A stretch of DNA of 33,972 nucleotides from Candidatus Moraniibacteriota bacterium (GTDB lineage Bacteria > Patescibacteriota > Minisyncoccia > Moranbacterales > UBA1568): assembly GCA_903859375.1 (NCBI GenBank), contig CAIOMK010000025.1:1-33972 (forward strand), written 5' to 3'. The position numbers and the translations under genes were made by a program. Below the pieces are notes generated by a model that searched no databases, was not told where the DNA came from, and saw only the letters and a program-made list of their open reading frames with translations. Shown here one piece after another: positions 7,857 to 18,201 of the stretch (position 1 is the first letter of the stretch; each line of letters starts with the position of its first letter).

Positions 7857-8357
7857 CTACACACTGTTCCGGCAAAAATCAAGATCGACGCCCGGAGTCT
7901 CTCCTAGGTCCAAAAGAATTTTCCTCGCGATCCGCTCCGCGCCCGACTCTTTTGAGTCGAGTTGGTTAACGGCGTATTTCGCCTGCCAGACAATCGAGTC
8001 CGCCTCAGAAAATGATTTGAGATCATTCGCATACAAAGAGAGACCGAAGCGTACGATAATCGGCGGTATTTTTTCGCAATATTTTTCAATCTCGATAATC
8101 AAATAGTCACGGAATTTTCTCGATGGTTTAAGGTACGGAAGAAAATTTGAGTATTCGTCTATGACCGCAATCGAATCAAATGTCGGCAGACCCTTCTCAA
8201 ATTCACCTGCAAAGACGCTGAGGTGAAGAAACGATATGTTGCGATAATATTCGTCACCACATTTCAAATCCCCTTTTAAGATTATCTCGGCCTTATCACC
8301 GGCAATTTCCGAGTGAAAAAATCGGATATCTCCGAGCATCCGTATTTCTTGCGTCAT
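7857..8357 (-). CDS. Hypothetical protein (166 aa)
   Basis: ORF with SD (ACAGGAGGCTGTTATG), its own promoter and terminator; no family recognised. Confidence 0.75.
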   Translation of the reverse strand: MTQEIRMLGDIRFFHSEIAGDKAEIILKGDLKCGDEYYRNISFLHLSVFAGEFEKGLPTFDSIAVIDEYSNFLPYLKPSRKFRDYLIIEIEKYCEKIPPIIVRFGLSLYANDLKSFSEADSIVWQAKYAVNQLDSKESGAERIARKILLDLGETPGVDLDFCRNSV

Positions 8358-8432
8358 AACAGCCTCCTGTTTTTTTGGTTAATAGTTTCAAGATTTGTTA
8401 AACAACACATGGTCGTCAGATGACGGCAAACT

Positions 8433-8460
8433 ATAATAGCATACCGTACATACCCGTCAA
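8433..8460 (-). promoter_or_regulatory. Promoter of the 166-aa hypothetical gene
   Basis: Minus TTGACG (8455-8460), 16 nt, TATTAT (8433-8438); palindrome CGTCAGATGACG at 8414-8425 near the expected +1. Confidence 0.55.
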
Positions 8461-8512
8461 TTATCTGTCCCCAACAACGGGAAATACCCGTCATGGATGA
8501 GAAAAAGAGGAG

Positions 8513-9112
8513 CTACTTGCCCCCCTTTTTGGTTGTTTTCGTTTCGGACTTCTTGAAGTTGAGATACATCTTCGACGCGACCGGTTTCTTGTCACCGAAG
8601 TATTTGGAGTTGAGGCCCTTGGAGCCGTACGGCCGATCACACGGCGATGAAAGTGGTTCGAATGCAATCTGTCCGATGGACATCCCATAGTGGAGCTTGA
8701 TCGGCAGACGTCCCGCGTTGAAAAGCTCGAGCGTGAGGTGAAGAGAGTTGCCCGGATCGAGGTATCCCGCGGTCGTATGAATGATGAGTCCGAGTCGACC
8801 AAGGGAGCTCTTGCCCTCGAGGCGACCGACGAAACTGTCAGACACGCCCGTCTCTTCAAAAATCAGTCCGAGTGCGAACTCTCCCGGATGCAAGATGAAC
8901 GGTTCGTTCTTTTTCATCTCCACCGGTTTCATGAGGCCTTCTGCCGGTGCCTTCGGATCGATGACGAAATTGTGTGTGGTATCGAACACGAGAAATTGCC
9001 GATCGAGATGCAGATCGACGCTCGCCGGTTGCACGTACTTCCGATTGAACGGTTTGATGATGATGCCACCCTTTTTCTGTTCCTTGATGATGTCGCGATC
9101 TGAAAGAATCAT
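8513..9112 (-). CDS. dcd: dCTP deaminase
   Basis: MILSDRDIIKEQKKGGIIIKPF...QPASVDLHLD...FVGRLEGKSSLGRLGLIIHTTAGYLDPG...LTLELFN. The 271-aa ORF start at 9328 is an artefact of reading through the repeat leader. Confidence 0.94.
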   Translation of the reverse strand: MILSDRDIIKEQKKGGIIIKPFNRKYVQPASVDLHLDRQFLVFDTTHNFVIDPKAPAEGLMKPVEMKKNEPFILHPGEFALGLIFEETGVSDSFVGRLEGKSSLGRLGLIIHTTAGYLDPGNSLHLTLELFNAGRLPIKLHYGMSIGQIAFEPLSSPCDRPYGSKGLNSKYFGDKKPVASKMYLNFKKSETKTTKKGGK

Positions 9113-9194
9113 AGACGGATAATTAAAAGTCAAAAGTCGAAAGTCAAAAGTCAGGAGGCCGTAGTCCACGGTCGAAAGTTGAACGTTGAACGTC
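9113..9194. repeat. RAC-NNNN heptamer tract in the dcd leader
   Basis: Minus: GACGTTC AACGTTC AACTTTC GACCGTG GACTACG GCCTCCT GACTTTT GACTTTC GACTTTT GACTTTT AATTATC CGTCT-ATG. Confidence 0.85.
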
Positions 9195-9286
9195 AATCGA
9201 TGTTTGATGGACTTGTATGAACCGTATGGACTTGTGACGTGAAACGTGTGGTGTGCGACTGCTACGTATCTGTCCCATTCTACATC

Positions 9287-9317
9287 AAAAAACGGACCCG
9301 GGAAAGGGTCCGTTTTT
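9287..9317 (-). terminator. Terminator of the secE-nusG-rplK-rplA operon
   Basis: AAAAAACGGACCC-GGGAAA-GGGTCCGTTTTT. Confidence 0.92.
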
Positions 9318-9334
9318 CTCTTATACAAGCGCTA

Positions 9335-10033
9335 TTATGAGAGTTTCACGGAAACGCCGGGGCCCATCGTCGAGCACAGCGTGATGGATTTCACGAACTT
9401 GCCCTTCGCCGATTCCGGCTTGGCTTTCCTGATCGTATCGTTGAAAGTCTCGAAGTTCGCAGTGAGTTCTTCGGCCGTGAATGAAAGCTTCCCGATGACC
9501 TGATGAATGTTTCCGGAGTCATCATTCTTGAAACTCGCTTTCTTTCCTTTGGAGAGCATCTCTACCGCCTCGGAGATCTTCGTGGTGACCGTCTCGTTCT
9601 TCGGGGACGGCATCAGACCTTTCGGGCCGAGGATCTTCGCGACCGTCGCGAGCTTGGGCATCATGTCGGGCGTCGCGAGCAGGATATCGAATGTGGCACC
9701 CGGGACAAGTGTCCCGTCTTTGATGGCCGCGACGATTTCTTCGCCACCGATCAATACCGCACCGGCTTCCTTGGCTTCCTTGATCTTGTCGGCCGCATTC
9801 GTCACGACGGCGACCTTCTTGACCCGACCGGTACCGTACGGCAGGACGACAGTCGCGCGGACCGACTCATCCGACTTCTTCGCGTTGATATTCAAACGGA
9901 CATGCACCTCGACCGATTCGTCGAATTTCGCGATGGCATTGCCTTTGACGAAAGCGATCGCCTCCTCAAGGGTGTATTCCTGCTTCCTCACGATCTTCTC
10001 CGCTGCCTGACGATATTTCTTACCGTATTTCAT
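9335..10033 (-). CDS. rplA: Ribosomal protein L1
   Basis: MKYGKKYRQAAEKIVRKQEYTLEEAIAFVKGNAIAKFDESVEVHVRLNINAKKSDESVRATVVLPYGTG...GPKGLMPSPKNETVT. Confidence 0.97.
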   Translation of the reverse strand: MKYGKKYRQAAEKIVRKQEYTLEEAIAFVKGNAIAKFDESVEVHVRLNINAKKSDESVRATVVLPYGTGRVKKVAVVTNAADKIKEAKEAGAVLIGGEEIVAAIKDGTLVPGATFDILLATPDMMPKLATVAKILGPKGLMPSPKNETVTTKISEAVEMLSKGKKASFKNDDSGNIHQVIGKLSFTAEELTANFETFNDTIRKAKPESAKGKFVKSITLCSTMGPGVSVKLS

Positions 10034-10165
10034 AGTATTGTCGTTCGTGGTGATAACGATGGGACCGACGGTCCGCACCTCCCACAAAATTAATTATTTG
10101 CGACCAGCTTCATCTTTGTAGCTTCGTGAGCTTCTTTTTTCGAAAAGCTTTTACAGCTTCGGGAT

Positions 10166-10591
10166 CTACCCCTCTATCTTGATACCCATCGAGCGGGCGG
10201 TGCCGGCGATGATTTTCGCTGCGGCCTCCACGTCGTTCGCGTTGAGGTCTGACATCTTCTGTTCCGCGATGACAAAGAGCTGTTCTTTGGTCACGGTGCC
10301 AACTTTGTCCTTCTTCGGGTTCGCCGCGCCCTTCTCCGCCTTGGCTGCCTTCTTCAGGAGTTCGGCTGCCGGGGATGTCTTGAGCACGAAATCGAATGTA
10401 CGATCCTCGTAGACCGTGATTTCCGCAGGGATGATGTCTCCCATACGGTCTTTGGTCGCCTCGTTGAACTGCATGCAGAATCCCTGGATATTGAGTCCAT
10501 GCTGACCGAGCGCCGGACCGACCGGCGGAGCCGGGTTCGCCTTGCCTCCCGGAATCTGCAGTTTGACGACTGTCTTGATTGCTTTTGCCAT
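10166..10591 (-). CDS. rplK: Ribosomal protein L11
   Basis: [39 protein letters not shown]...[12 protein letters not shown]. Confidence 0.98.
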   Translation of the reverse strand: MAKAIKTVVKLQIPGGKANPAPPVGPALGQHGLNIQGFCMQFNEATKDRMGDIIPAEITVYEDRTFDFVLKTSPAAELLKKAAKAEKGAANPKKDKVGTVTKEQLFVIAEQKMSDLNANDVEAAAKIIAGTARSMGIKIEG

Positions 10592-10651
10592 ACTCTCTTG
10601 AAATATTTCCGATACCGGTCCGACAGACCGATCTCCGGAGTCTTAATGTAT

Positions 10652-11197
10652 TTATGCCTTCTTCACCTGGAGGAAATCGAGTTCCACCGGCGTCTCGCGT
10701 CCGAAAAGGGACACGAACACCTTGAGTTTCCCCTTCTCCTCATCCACCTCCTCGACCTTGCCATCAAAATTCTTGAATGGGCCATCAACTACCTTCACGA
10801 CGTCACCCTTTCTGACATCAACCTTGAATTTCGGCTCGGAAACACCCATCCGTTTCTTGAGAGCATCGATTTCCTTGGAGTCGATCGGGGTCGGCGTCGT
10901 GCCGAGACCGATGAAACCGGTGACATTCGGGGTGTTGCGGACCACATACCATGACGCGTCCGTCACCATCATGTCCACGAGCACGTATCCGGGATAGATG
11001 CGCTCCTCGACGGTCACGCGCTTCCCCGCCTTGATCTTGATCTTCTTCTCCTTCGGGACGAGGATGTCGAAGATATAGTCCTGCATGTCCATGGACTCGA
11101 TACGCTGGCGGAGATTCCGGGCGACATTGTCCTCATATCCGGAATACGTATGGAGCACGTACCAGGCCCGACCGTGATGTTGTGTCTGCTTCGCCAT
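10652..11197 (-). CDS. nusG: Transcription termination/antitermination protein NusG
   Basis: WYVLHTYSGYEDNVARNLRQRI...YPGYVLVDMMVTDASWYVVRNTPNVTGFIG...GDVVKVVDGPFKNFDGKVEEVD. Confidence 0.97.
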   Translation of the reverse strand: MAKQTQHHGRAWYVLHTYSGYEDNVARNLRQRIESMDMQDYIFDILVPKEKKIKIKAGKRVTVEERIYPGYVLVDMMVTDASWYVVRNTPNVTGFIGLGTTPTPIDSKEIDALKKRMGVSEPKFKVDVRKGDVVKVVDGPFKNFDGKVEEVDEEKGKLKVFVSLFGRETPVELDFLQVKKA

Positions 11198-11230
11198 AAT
11201 ACTTGGAAAAAAAGAAACGTTTATCGACTA

Positions 11231-11413
11231 TTAAAAGAGAAACTTTTTCGCGAGAGTTTCGAATGCGAAATCCAGCAATCCGAGAAAAATGGCCGTCGAA
11301 AACGAAATACCGAGTACGATGACCGTATCCCGGATCATCCGCTCTTTCGTCGGCCAGACGACCTTGAGCAGCTCCGTCTTCGCTTCCTTGAGAAATTCGA
11401 TGGGGTTCGGCAT
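11231..11413 (-). CDS. secE: Preprotein translocase subunit SecE
   Basis: MPNPIEFLKEAKTELLKVVWPTKERMIRDTVIVLGISFSTAIFLGLLDFAFETLAKKFLF; upstream of nusG. The longer ORF start (11488) lies upstream of the promoter. Confidence 0.93.
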   Translation of the reverse strand: MPNPIEFLKEAKTELLKVVWPTKERMIRDTVIVLGISFSTAIFLGLLDFAFETLAKKFLF

Positions 11414-11426
11414 AATTTCCTGTTTC

Positions 11427-11448
11427 AAAAAAAGCCCGTACAGGCTTT
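11427..11448 (-). terminator. Terminator-like hairpin with U7 in the secE leader
   Basis: Minus AAAGCC-TGTAC-GGGCTTTTTTT, between promoter and start codon. Confidence 0.7.
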
Positions 11449-11459
11449 CGTATGGGATA

Positions 11460-11488
11460 AGCATACCAAACCTTGACACTCCTGTCAA
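11460..11488 (-). promoter_or_regulatory. secE operon promoter with palindromic -35 region
   Basis: Minus TTGACA (11483-11488), 17 nt, TATGCT (11460-11465); perfect palindrome TTGACA-CTCC-TGTCAA at 11473-11488. Confidence 0.75.
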
Positions 11489-11512
11489 TCGAAATCAGAA
11501 TTCCACCAAAAT

Positions 11513-11684
11513 TCACGCCTCTGTGCCACCGCCCTGAATGATAGCGAGTGTCCTTTTGACCGCATCTTCGGCATTTTCAGCGGGAATCGCCTTCATCCGC
11601 TCACAGGCGTCGAAATACCGGCCGGCCATCTCGTCCCCGCCCACCCGCCGACCCCATCACTCCTATCTGCAGTTTTCTCTTCAT
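11513..11684 (-). pseudogene. Internally deleted remnant, N-terminus resembling LOG/lysine-decarboxylase-like (TIGR00725-type) proteins
   Basis: Minus: MKRKLQIGVMGSAGG, then a frame-shifted tail DEMAGRYFDACERMKAIPAENAEDAVKRTLAIIQGGGTEA*; the Rossmann core is missing. Confidence 0.55.
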
Positions 11685-11730
11685 AAGATATAGACAATTC
11701 CTTCCGCACACCGTACGCCGCTCGGTAGGG

Positions 11731-12258
11731 TTAGAGCAATTCCAATTCTTTGAAAAAACTCTCGTAAAACGCCAGGAATTTTTCAGCCTCCTCTTTCGGA
11801 AGCACGAAGTCCGGTTCATGGATGATCCGGTTCCGAATCTTGTGTGCCTCCTGAAGCCGTTCCGAGGAAAGCAACTGGTCCGGCAATATGCGCCCAAGCC
11901 GATCACCGACGTCGCCACCCTTGTATCCTATCTCCCCGAGCATCTCGTCCGCGAGTGCGTCCGCTTCGAGGATGGCGGCCTTGTAATATGATGGGTTTCC
12001 ACTTTCTGTCCGCGCCTTGATCGTCTCCCAGCGTTTCAGGAACCGCGCCGGCGAGATAAGAGGACGTCTCGCACCGAACCGATGTTTCTGCAGTGTCGAT
12101 TGCACGTCATGAAGGTAGAACAGGAACAGGACATCGAGAATCACGACGATACCGAATATCTTGAGGAACATGGTGATCAGAAAATACAAGGCAGATCCTT
12201 CCAGACCATGCCAGAGGAATACCGCCGCCGTCAGTATGGATTGTGTGCTGAATGACAT
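11731..12258 (-). CDS. Hypothetical membrane protein with HEPN-like C-terminal helical domain
   Basis: N-terminal TM segments (FLITMFLKIFGIVVILDVLFLFYL) and C-terminal EAHKIRNRIIHEPDF (Rx4H, RNxxxH-like). Confidence 0.7.
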   Translation of the reverse strand: MSFSTQSILTAAVFLWHGLEGSALYFLITMFLKIFGIVVILDVLFLFYLHDVQSTLQKHRFGARRPLISPARFLKRWETIKARTESGNPSYYKAAILEADALADEMLGEIGYKGGDVGDRLGRILPDQLLSSERLQEAHKIRNRIIHEPDFVLPKEEAEKFLAFYESFFKELELL

Positions 12259-12269
12259 TGCGTTCGTTT

Positions 12270-13730
12270 TTATTCCGTGTCACCGACCACAGCCTTTTCA
12301 AATGCGTCCGCCGCACGAAGCAGTGTCTCCTCGTCGAACCATTTTCCCATAAGCTGTCCGCCGAGAGGGAGCGCCTTCCCCGCCTCTTCCATCGTTCCCA
12401 TGGGGAATGATATCGCCGGGATGCCCGCGAGGTTCGCCGTGACCGTGTAGATGTCGGAGAGATACATACTGATAGGGTCATCCGATTTGGCACCGAACCG
12501 GAAGGCTCCCTCGGGTGACGTGGGCGAAAAGATGAGATCGACTTCCTGAAACGCATCAGCGAAATCATGACGGATGAGTGCCCTCACCGCCTGGGCCTTC
12601 TTGTAATATGCGTCATAATAACCGGCCGAGAGCGTGTATGTCCCGAGCATGATGCGTCTTTTCACCTCGTCGCCGAATCCGTAGCTTCGCGTGTCGAGAT
12701 AGGTCTCAAGCAATGTGTCCGATCCGGCGAAGCGCTCGGATTGGTCGTTCGCGGACATCCCGTATCGGATACCGTCGAGTCGGGCGAGGTTGGAACTCAC
12801 TTCGGACGGCATGATAATGTAATACACCGGCAAGGCATACTTCGAATGCGGAAGTGAGATCTCCTTGATCTCCGCACCAAGCGCACGGAACCGTTCGACC
12901 GATTCCGAAAAAACCTTCCGGATCCGCTCATCAAGATTTTCCGAGAGATATTCCTTCGGTATGCCGATCGTGAGTCCGCGTATGTCTCCCGTCAGGAAAT
13001 CCTCGAATCGTTTGCCCTCGCTCTCGGCGGTCGTGACGTCCATCGGATCGTATCCGTAGATTTCGGACAGGACGATTGCCGCGTCCTCGACCGTCGTCGT
13101 CAGCGGACCGATCTGATCGAGCGACGATGCCATGGCGATGAGTCCGTACCGCGAGACGCGTCCATAGGTCGGCTTGAGTCCGACCACCCCGCAGAAAGAT
13201 GCCGGCTGGCGGATAGATCCTCCGGTATCGCTCCCGAGTGCGAATACGGCCATATTGTCCGCGATCGCCGCAGCCGAGCCACCGGAAGAACCGCCCGGGA
13301 CACGATCCGTATCGATCGGATTTTTCGTGAGTTTGTACGCACTCGATTCGGTGGATGACCCCATGGCGAACTCGTCCATGTTCGTCTTGCCCAGCACGAC
13401 CGCGCCGGCTTTTCGAAGCCTGTCGATCACGGTCGCGTCATACGGGGCGGTATAGTTGTCGAGAATCTTCGAGCCGGCGGTCGTCCTTGTCCCGCGCATG
13501 CACATATTGTCCTTCACCGCGCCGGGAATCCCTTCCAAAAGACCGATGGCCTCGCCACGAGAGATCTTCTCATCGACAAGGATCGCTTCGCGTCGGGCTT
13601 CGTCCCCGAGTACCGTAAGATACGCGCCGATATCCCCGTCGCGTTCCGCTATGCGGGCAAGATACGACTCGGCAAGCGCGAGTGCGGTCACGTTCCCATT
13701 CTTCAGTTTTTCGTGCAGTTCTCGGATCAT
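12270..13730 (-). CDS. gatA: Aspartyl/glutamyl-tRNA amidotransferase subunit A
   Basis: Amidase signature GGSSGGSAAAIADNMAVFALGSDTGGSIRQPASFCGVVGLKPTYGRVSRYGLIAMASSLDQIGPLT. Confidence 0.98.
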   Translation of the reverse strand: MIRELHEKLKNGNVTALALAESYLARIAERDGDIGAYLTVLGDEARREAILVDEKISRGEAIGLLEGIPGAVKDNMCMRGTRTTAGSKILDNYTAPYDATVIDRLRKAGAVVLGKTNMDEFAMGSSTESSAYKLTKNPIDTDRVPGGSSGGSAAAIADNMAVFALGSDTGGSIRQPASFCGVVGLKPTYGRVSRYGLIAMASSLDQIGPLTTTVEDAAIVLSEIYGYDPMDVTTAESEGKRFEDFLTGDIRGLTIGIPKEYLSENLDERIRKVFSESVERFRALGAEIKEISLPHSKYALPVYYIIMPSEVSSNLARLDGIRYGMSANDQSERFAGSDTLLETYLDTRSYGFGDEVKRRIMLGTYTLSAGYYDAYYKKAQAVRALIRHDFADAFQEVDLIFSPTSPEGAFRFGAKSDDPISMYLSDIYTVTANLAGIPAISFPMGTMEEAGKALPLGGQLMGKWFDEETLLRAADAFEKAVVGDTE

Positions 13731-13775
13731 ACGTACAGTGAAAAGTCAGGGGACAGTAACCGGGGAATGATTCGA

Positions 13776-14069
13776 TTAAAAGACAGACTTCACCTTCACG
13801 GCGCCGTCCTTCTGTGCGGGAACGTTTTTCAGGATATCCTCGCGACCGAGCGAACCAAACTCCGCCACACGATCTTCACGCGTGTCGTTCTCCTTTACGG
13901 GAATACCGTTTCCGATCCGCTCCTTGGACAGATCAAGTTCCTCGAGCTCATTGAAAAAATCAAGGACGCCGGAAAGATCCTTCCGATATTTCTCCGTCTC
14001 GACTTCGGTAAGACCGATTCGGGCGAGGAGCGCGATGTGTTTCACTTCTTCGGTCGTCAGCATGGTCAT
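13776..14069 (-). CDS. gatC: Aspartyl/glutamyl-tRNA amidotransferase subunit C
   Basis: MLTTEEVKHIALLARIGLTEVETEKYRKDLSGVLDFFNELEELD; upstream of gatA. Confidence 0.93.
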   Translation of the reverse strand: MTMLTTEEVKHIALLARIGLTEVETEKYRKDLSGVLDFFNELEELDLSKERIGNGIPVKENDTREDRVAEFGSLGREDILKNVPAQKDGAVKVKSVF

Positions 14070-14091
14070 ATCGGTTCGTTATCAGTCATCG

Positions 14092-16296
<2,205 letters not shown>

Positions 16297-16914
16297 TCAG
16301 AGACTCCCGACATACTGATAGTCGCGAAGCGAGACCGTGGTCTGGATATCTTCTTTTTTCACGCTCGCCGCGTCCTTCTGTACACTGAAGAAGATGGTGA
16401 CCCGTCCCAAGTGTTTCGGGGTGAAAGTAGAGGGATTGACCGTAAATGAACCGGTGATAGACCCTGTTGAAGAGGTCAGATTCGTCCATGTGCACGTAGC
16501 ATCTCCGCAACCGGCCAGCACACCCTGGTTGCATCGCACGGTGATGACATCGGATACCCCTGCCGCATAGGTGATAGTGCTCGAAGGGACAGACTTCCAT
16601 CGCTCCCGAAGAACGGAACCATTGAAATTATATTCGATGCAACGTTCCGAGGAATAATCGTAAAATATGATATTCTGTGACGATGCGGTCGTGGCTACCG
16701 TACTCGTCCTCAGATATTTCGCGAGCGTGTTCATTGCATACTGCGCCGTGTCGAGATTTCGCTGCAGTTCACGCGAATTCCCAAAGGCGGAGAACCCCGA
16801 AGCGAACGTCGCCGACAGCGAGGCCACCATGATGGAAAAGACGCCGATCGAGACGACCATTTCCACAAGCGTGAATCCTTGAAGTTTCTTTGCTCCTTTT
16901 GTTTCCTTGCTCAT
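16297..16914 (-). CDS. Type IV minor pilin / PilW-like prepilin
   Basis: LQGFTLVEMVVSIGVFSIMVASLSATFASGF prepilin signature. Confidence 0.85.
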   Translation of the reverse strand: MSKETKGAKKLQGFTLVEMVVSIGVFSIMVASLSATFASGFSAFGNSRELQRNLDTAQYAMNTLAKYLRTSTVATTASSQNIIFYDYSSERCIEYNFNGSVLRERWKSVPSSTITYAAGVSDVITVRCNQGVLAGCGDATCTWTNLTSSTGSITGSFTVNPSTFTPKHLGRVTIFFSVQKDAASVKKEDIQTTVSLRDYQYVGSL

Positions 16915-16923
16915 ACGGTTTTA

Positions 16924-17550
16924 TTATTCCCACGGCGTCAATTTCGTCTCGGCATACACGCACTGCGGAGATTCATTGGTACAGGCACTTGTCGGATCGC
17001 CTGATTGTCGGGCGATACAGATCCGCCATCGGTCGCACTGCGTTTTCGCCGTCGCATACGATGTCGGAGCATCCGCAGCCGGCCCCCAATACACCATACT
17101 TATGGTAGTGACGGTCTTGTTCCCAAGGTTATAGTCGATGAAGAGCCGTCGCTTGAATCTCCCATCCGCACCTAAATGTTGTAGTGGCGACGAGGTGAGA
17201 TCAAACGACGACTGTCCGCAGGTGATCCTGTTTCCGGAACCCGGGTTCGTCACCACGGAATCATTGTAGTCTATCCTACAATCACTCCAGTTGGATCCGG
17301 ATGCGGGAAGCCACGATAAGGGTTCGAGTTGAGCGGCAAGTCGTATATTGTTATCCTTCACGTTCTTGATGAGTTCGACACCTTCTTGGGCGAGTTCCGA
17401 ACCGATGATGGTATCGCGACTCCCGATGGATATCCGCGTCCCGCCGACCATCAATTTGAGGATGGGCAGCATACCGAATAGCAGAATCGTCACCGAAAGG
17501 AGGACTTCAGCGAGCGAAAAACCTCGTACTTTTTTCCGATTTTTTCTCAT
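16924..17550 (-). CDS. Type IV minor pilin / PilV-like prepilin
   Basis: VRGFSLAEVLLSVTILLFGMLPILKLMVGG prepilin signature. Confidence 0.85.
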   Translation of the reverse strand: MRKNRKKVRGFSLAEVLLSVTILLFGMLPILKLMVGGTRISIGSRDTIIGSELAQEGVELIKNVKDNNIRLAAQLEPLSWLPASGSNWSDCRIDYNDSVVTNPGSGNRITCGQSSFDLTSSPLQHLGADGRFKRRLFIDYNLGNKTVTTISMVYWGPAADAPTSYATAKTQCDRWRICIARQSGDPTSACTNESPQCVYAETKLTPWE

Positions 17551-17651
17551 ACGGCAAATGCTCTTCTAATGACCTGTACGTTTCTCCGTCATGGCCGAAA
17601 CGATTATCTTGGACCGGTATCGGCAAGACACCGACGGCTTCCCTACCGACA

Positions 17652-18194
17652 TCAACATGCGACTCCGATAGGTTTCTCCTCGACGCGTCCAAGCGGATAG
17701 ACGCAGACGTGACTCGTTTTTCCATCCTTTGAAACTGAGAAGTCGACCACATCGGATCCGACAAGTTCCGCTCCGCCGGTACCCTTGGATGGTTCACCCC
17801 GCGGAACAGTGAAAACGACTCCCCCGTTCGTCGAGTTGACCGTGACAGCGTTCAGAAGCGTCGACGCGGTTCCCGCAAATACCGCCGGAGCATCGATACT
17901 CGATTGCTCCAAGACATACGCCGAACCGCTTGCACTCACCTTGAAACTGTAAGGAACACACGGTTTTGCTCCGCACATTCCCCGGATATTTTTCCCCGTG
18001 AGCGCGTAATTCTGTGCCTCGCGGATAGTGGTCATCAGGATACGCGCGTTCGCTTCGATATCCTTGTTGCCTCTGGATCCGCTTATGGTGCCGAGTGATA
18101 CGACGCTCATGACGCCGATGATCGCCATTGTGATCATCACCTCGACAAGTGTGAATCCCCGTACGCCGGAACGATTCCATCCGTATATTCCCAT
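17652..18194 (-). CDS. Type IV minor pilin / GspH-FimT-like prepilin
   Basis: VRGFTLVEVMITMAIIGVMSVVSLGTISGSR...ARILMTTIREAQNYAL. Confidence 0.87.
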   Translation of the reverse strand: MGIYGWNRSGVRGFTLVEVMITMAIIGVMSVVSLGTISGSRGNKDIEANARILMTTIREAQNYALTGKNIRGMCGAKPCVPYSFKVSASGSAYVLEQSSIDAPAVFAGTASTLLNAVTVNSTNGGVVFTVPRGEPSKGTGGAELVGSDVVDFSVSKDGKTSHVCVYPLGRVEEKPIGVAC

Positions 18195-18201
18195 ACTGCT
18201 G

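Noticed and set aside
9113-9328. N-terminal extension of dcd (MYKRKTDPFPGPFF...LLTFDFRLLTFNY)
   Set aside because: Runs through the rplA terminator and the heptamer leader; conserved Dcd start is MILSDRDI at 9112.
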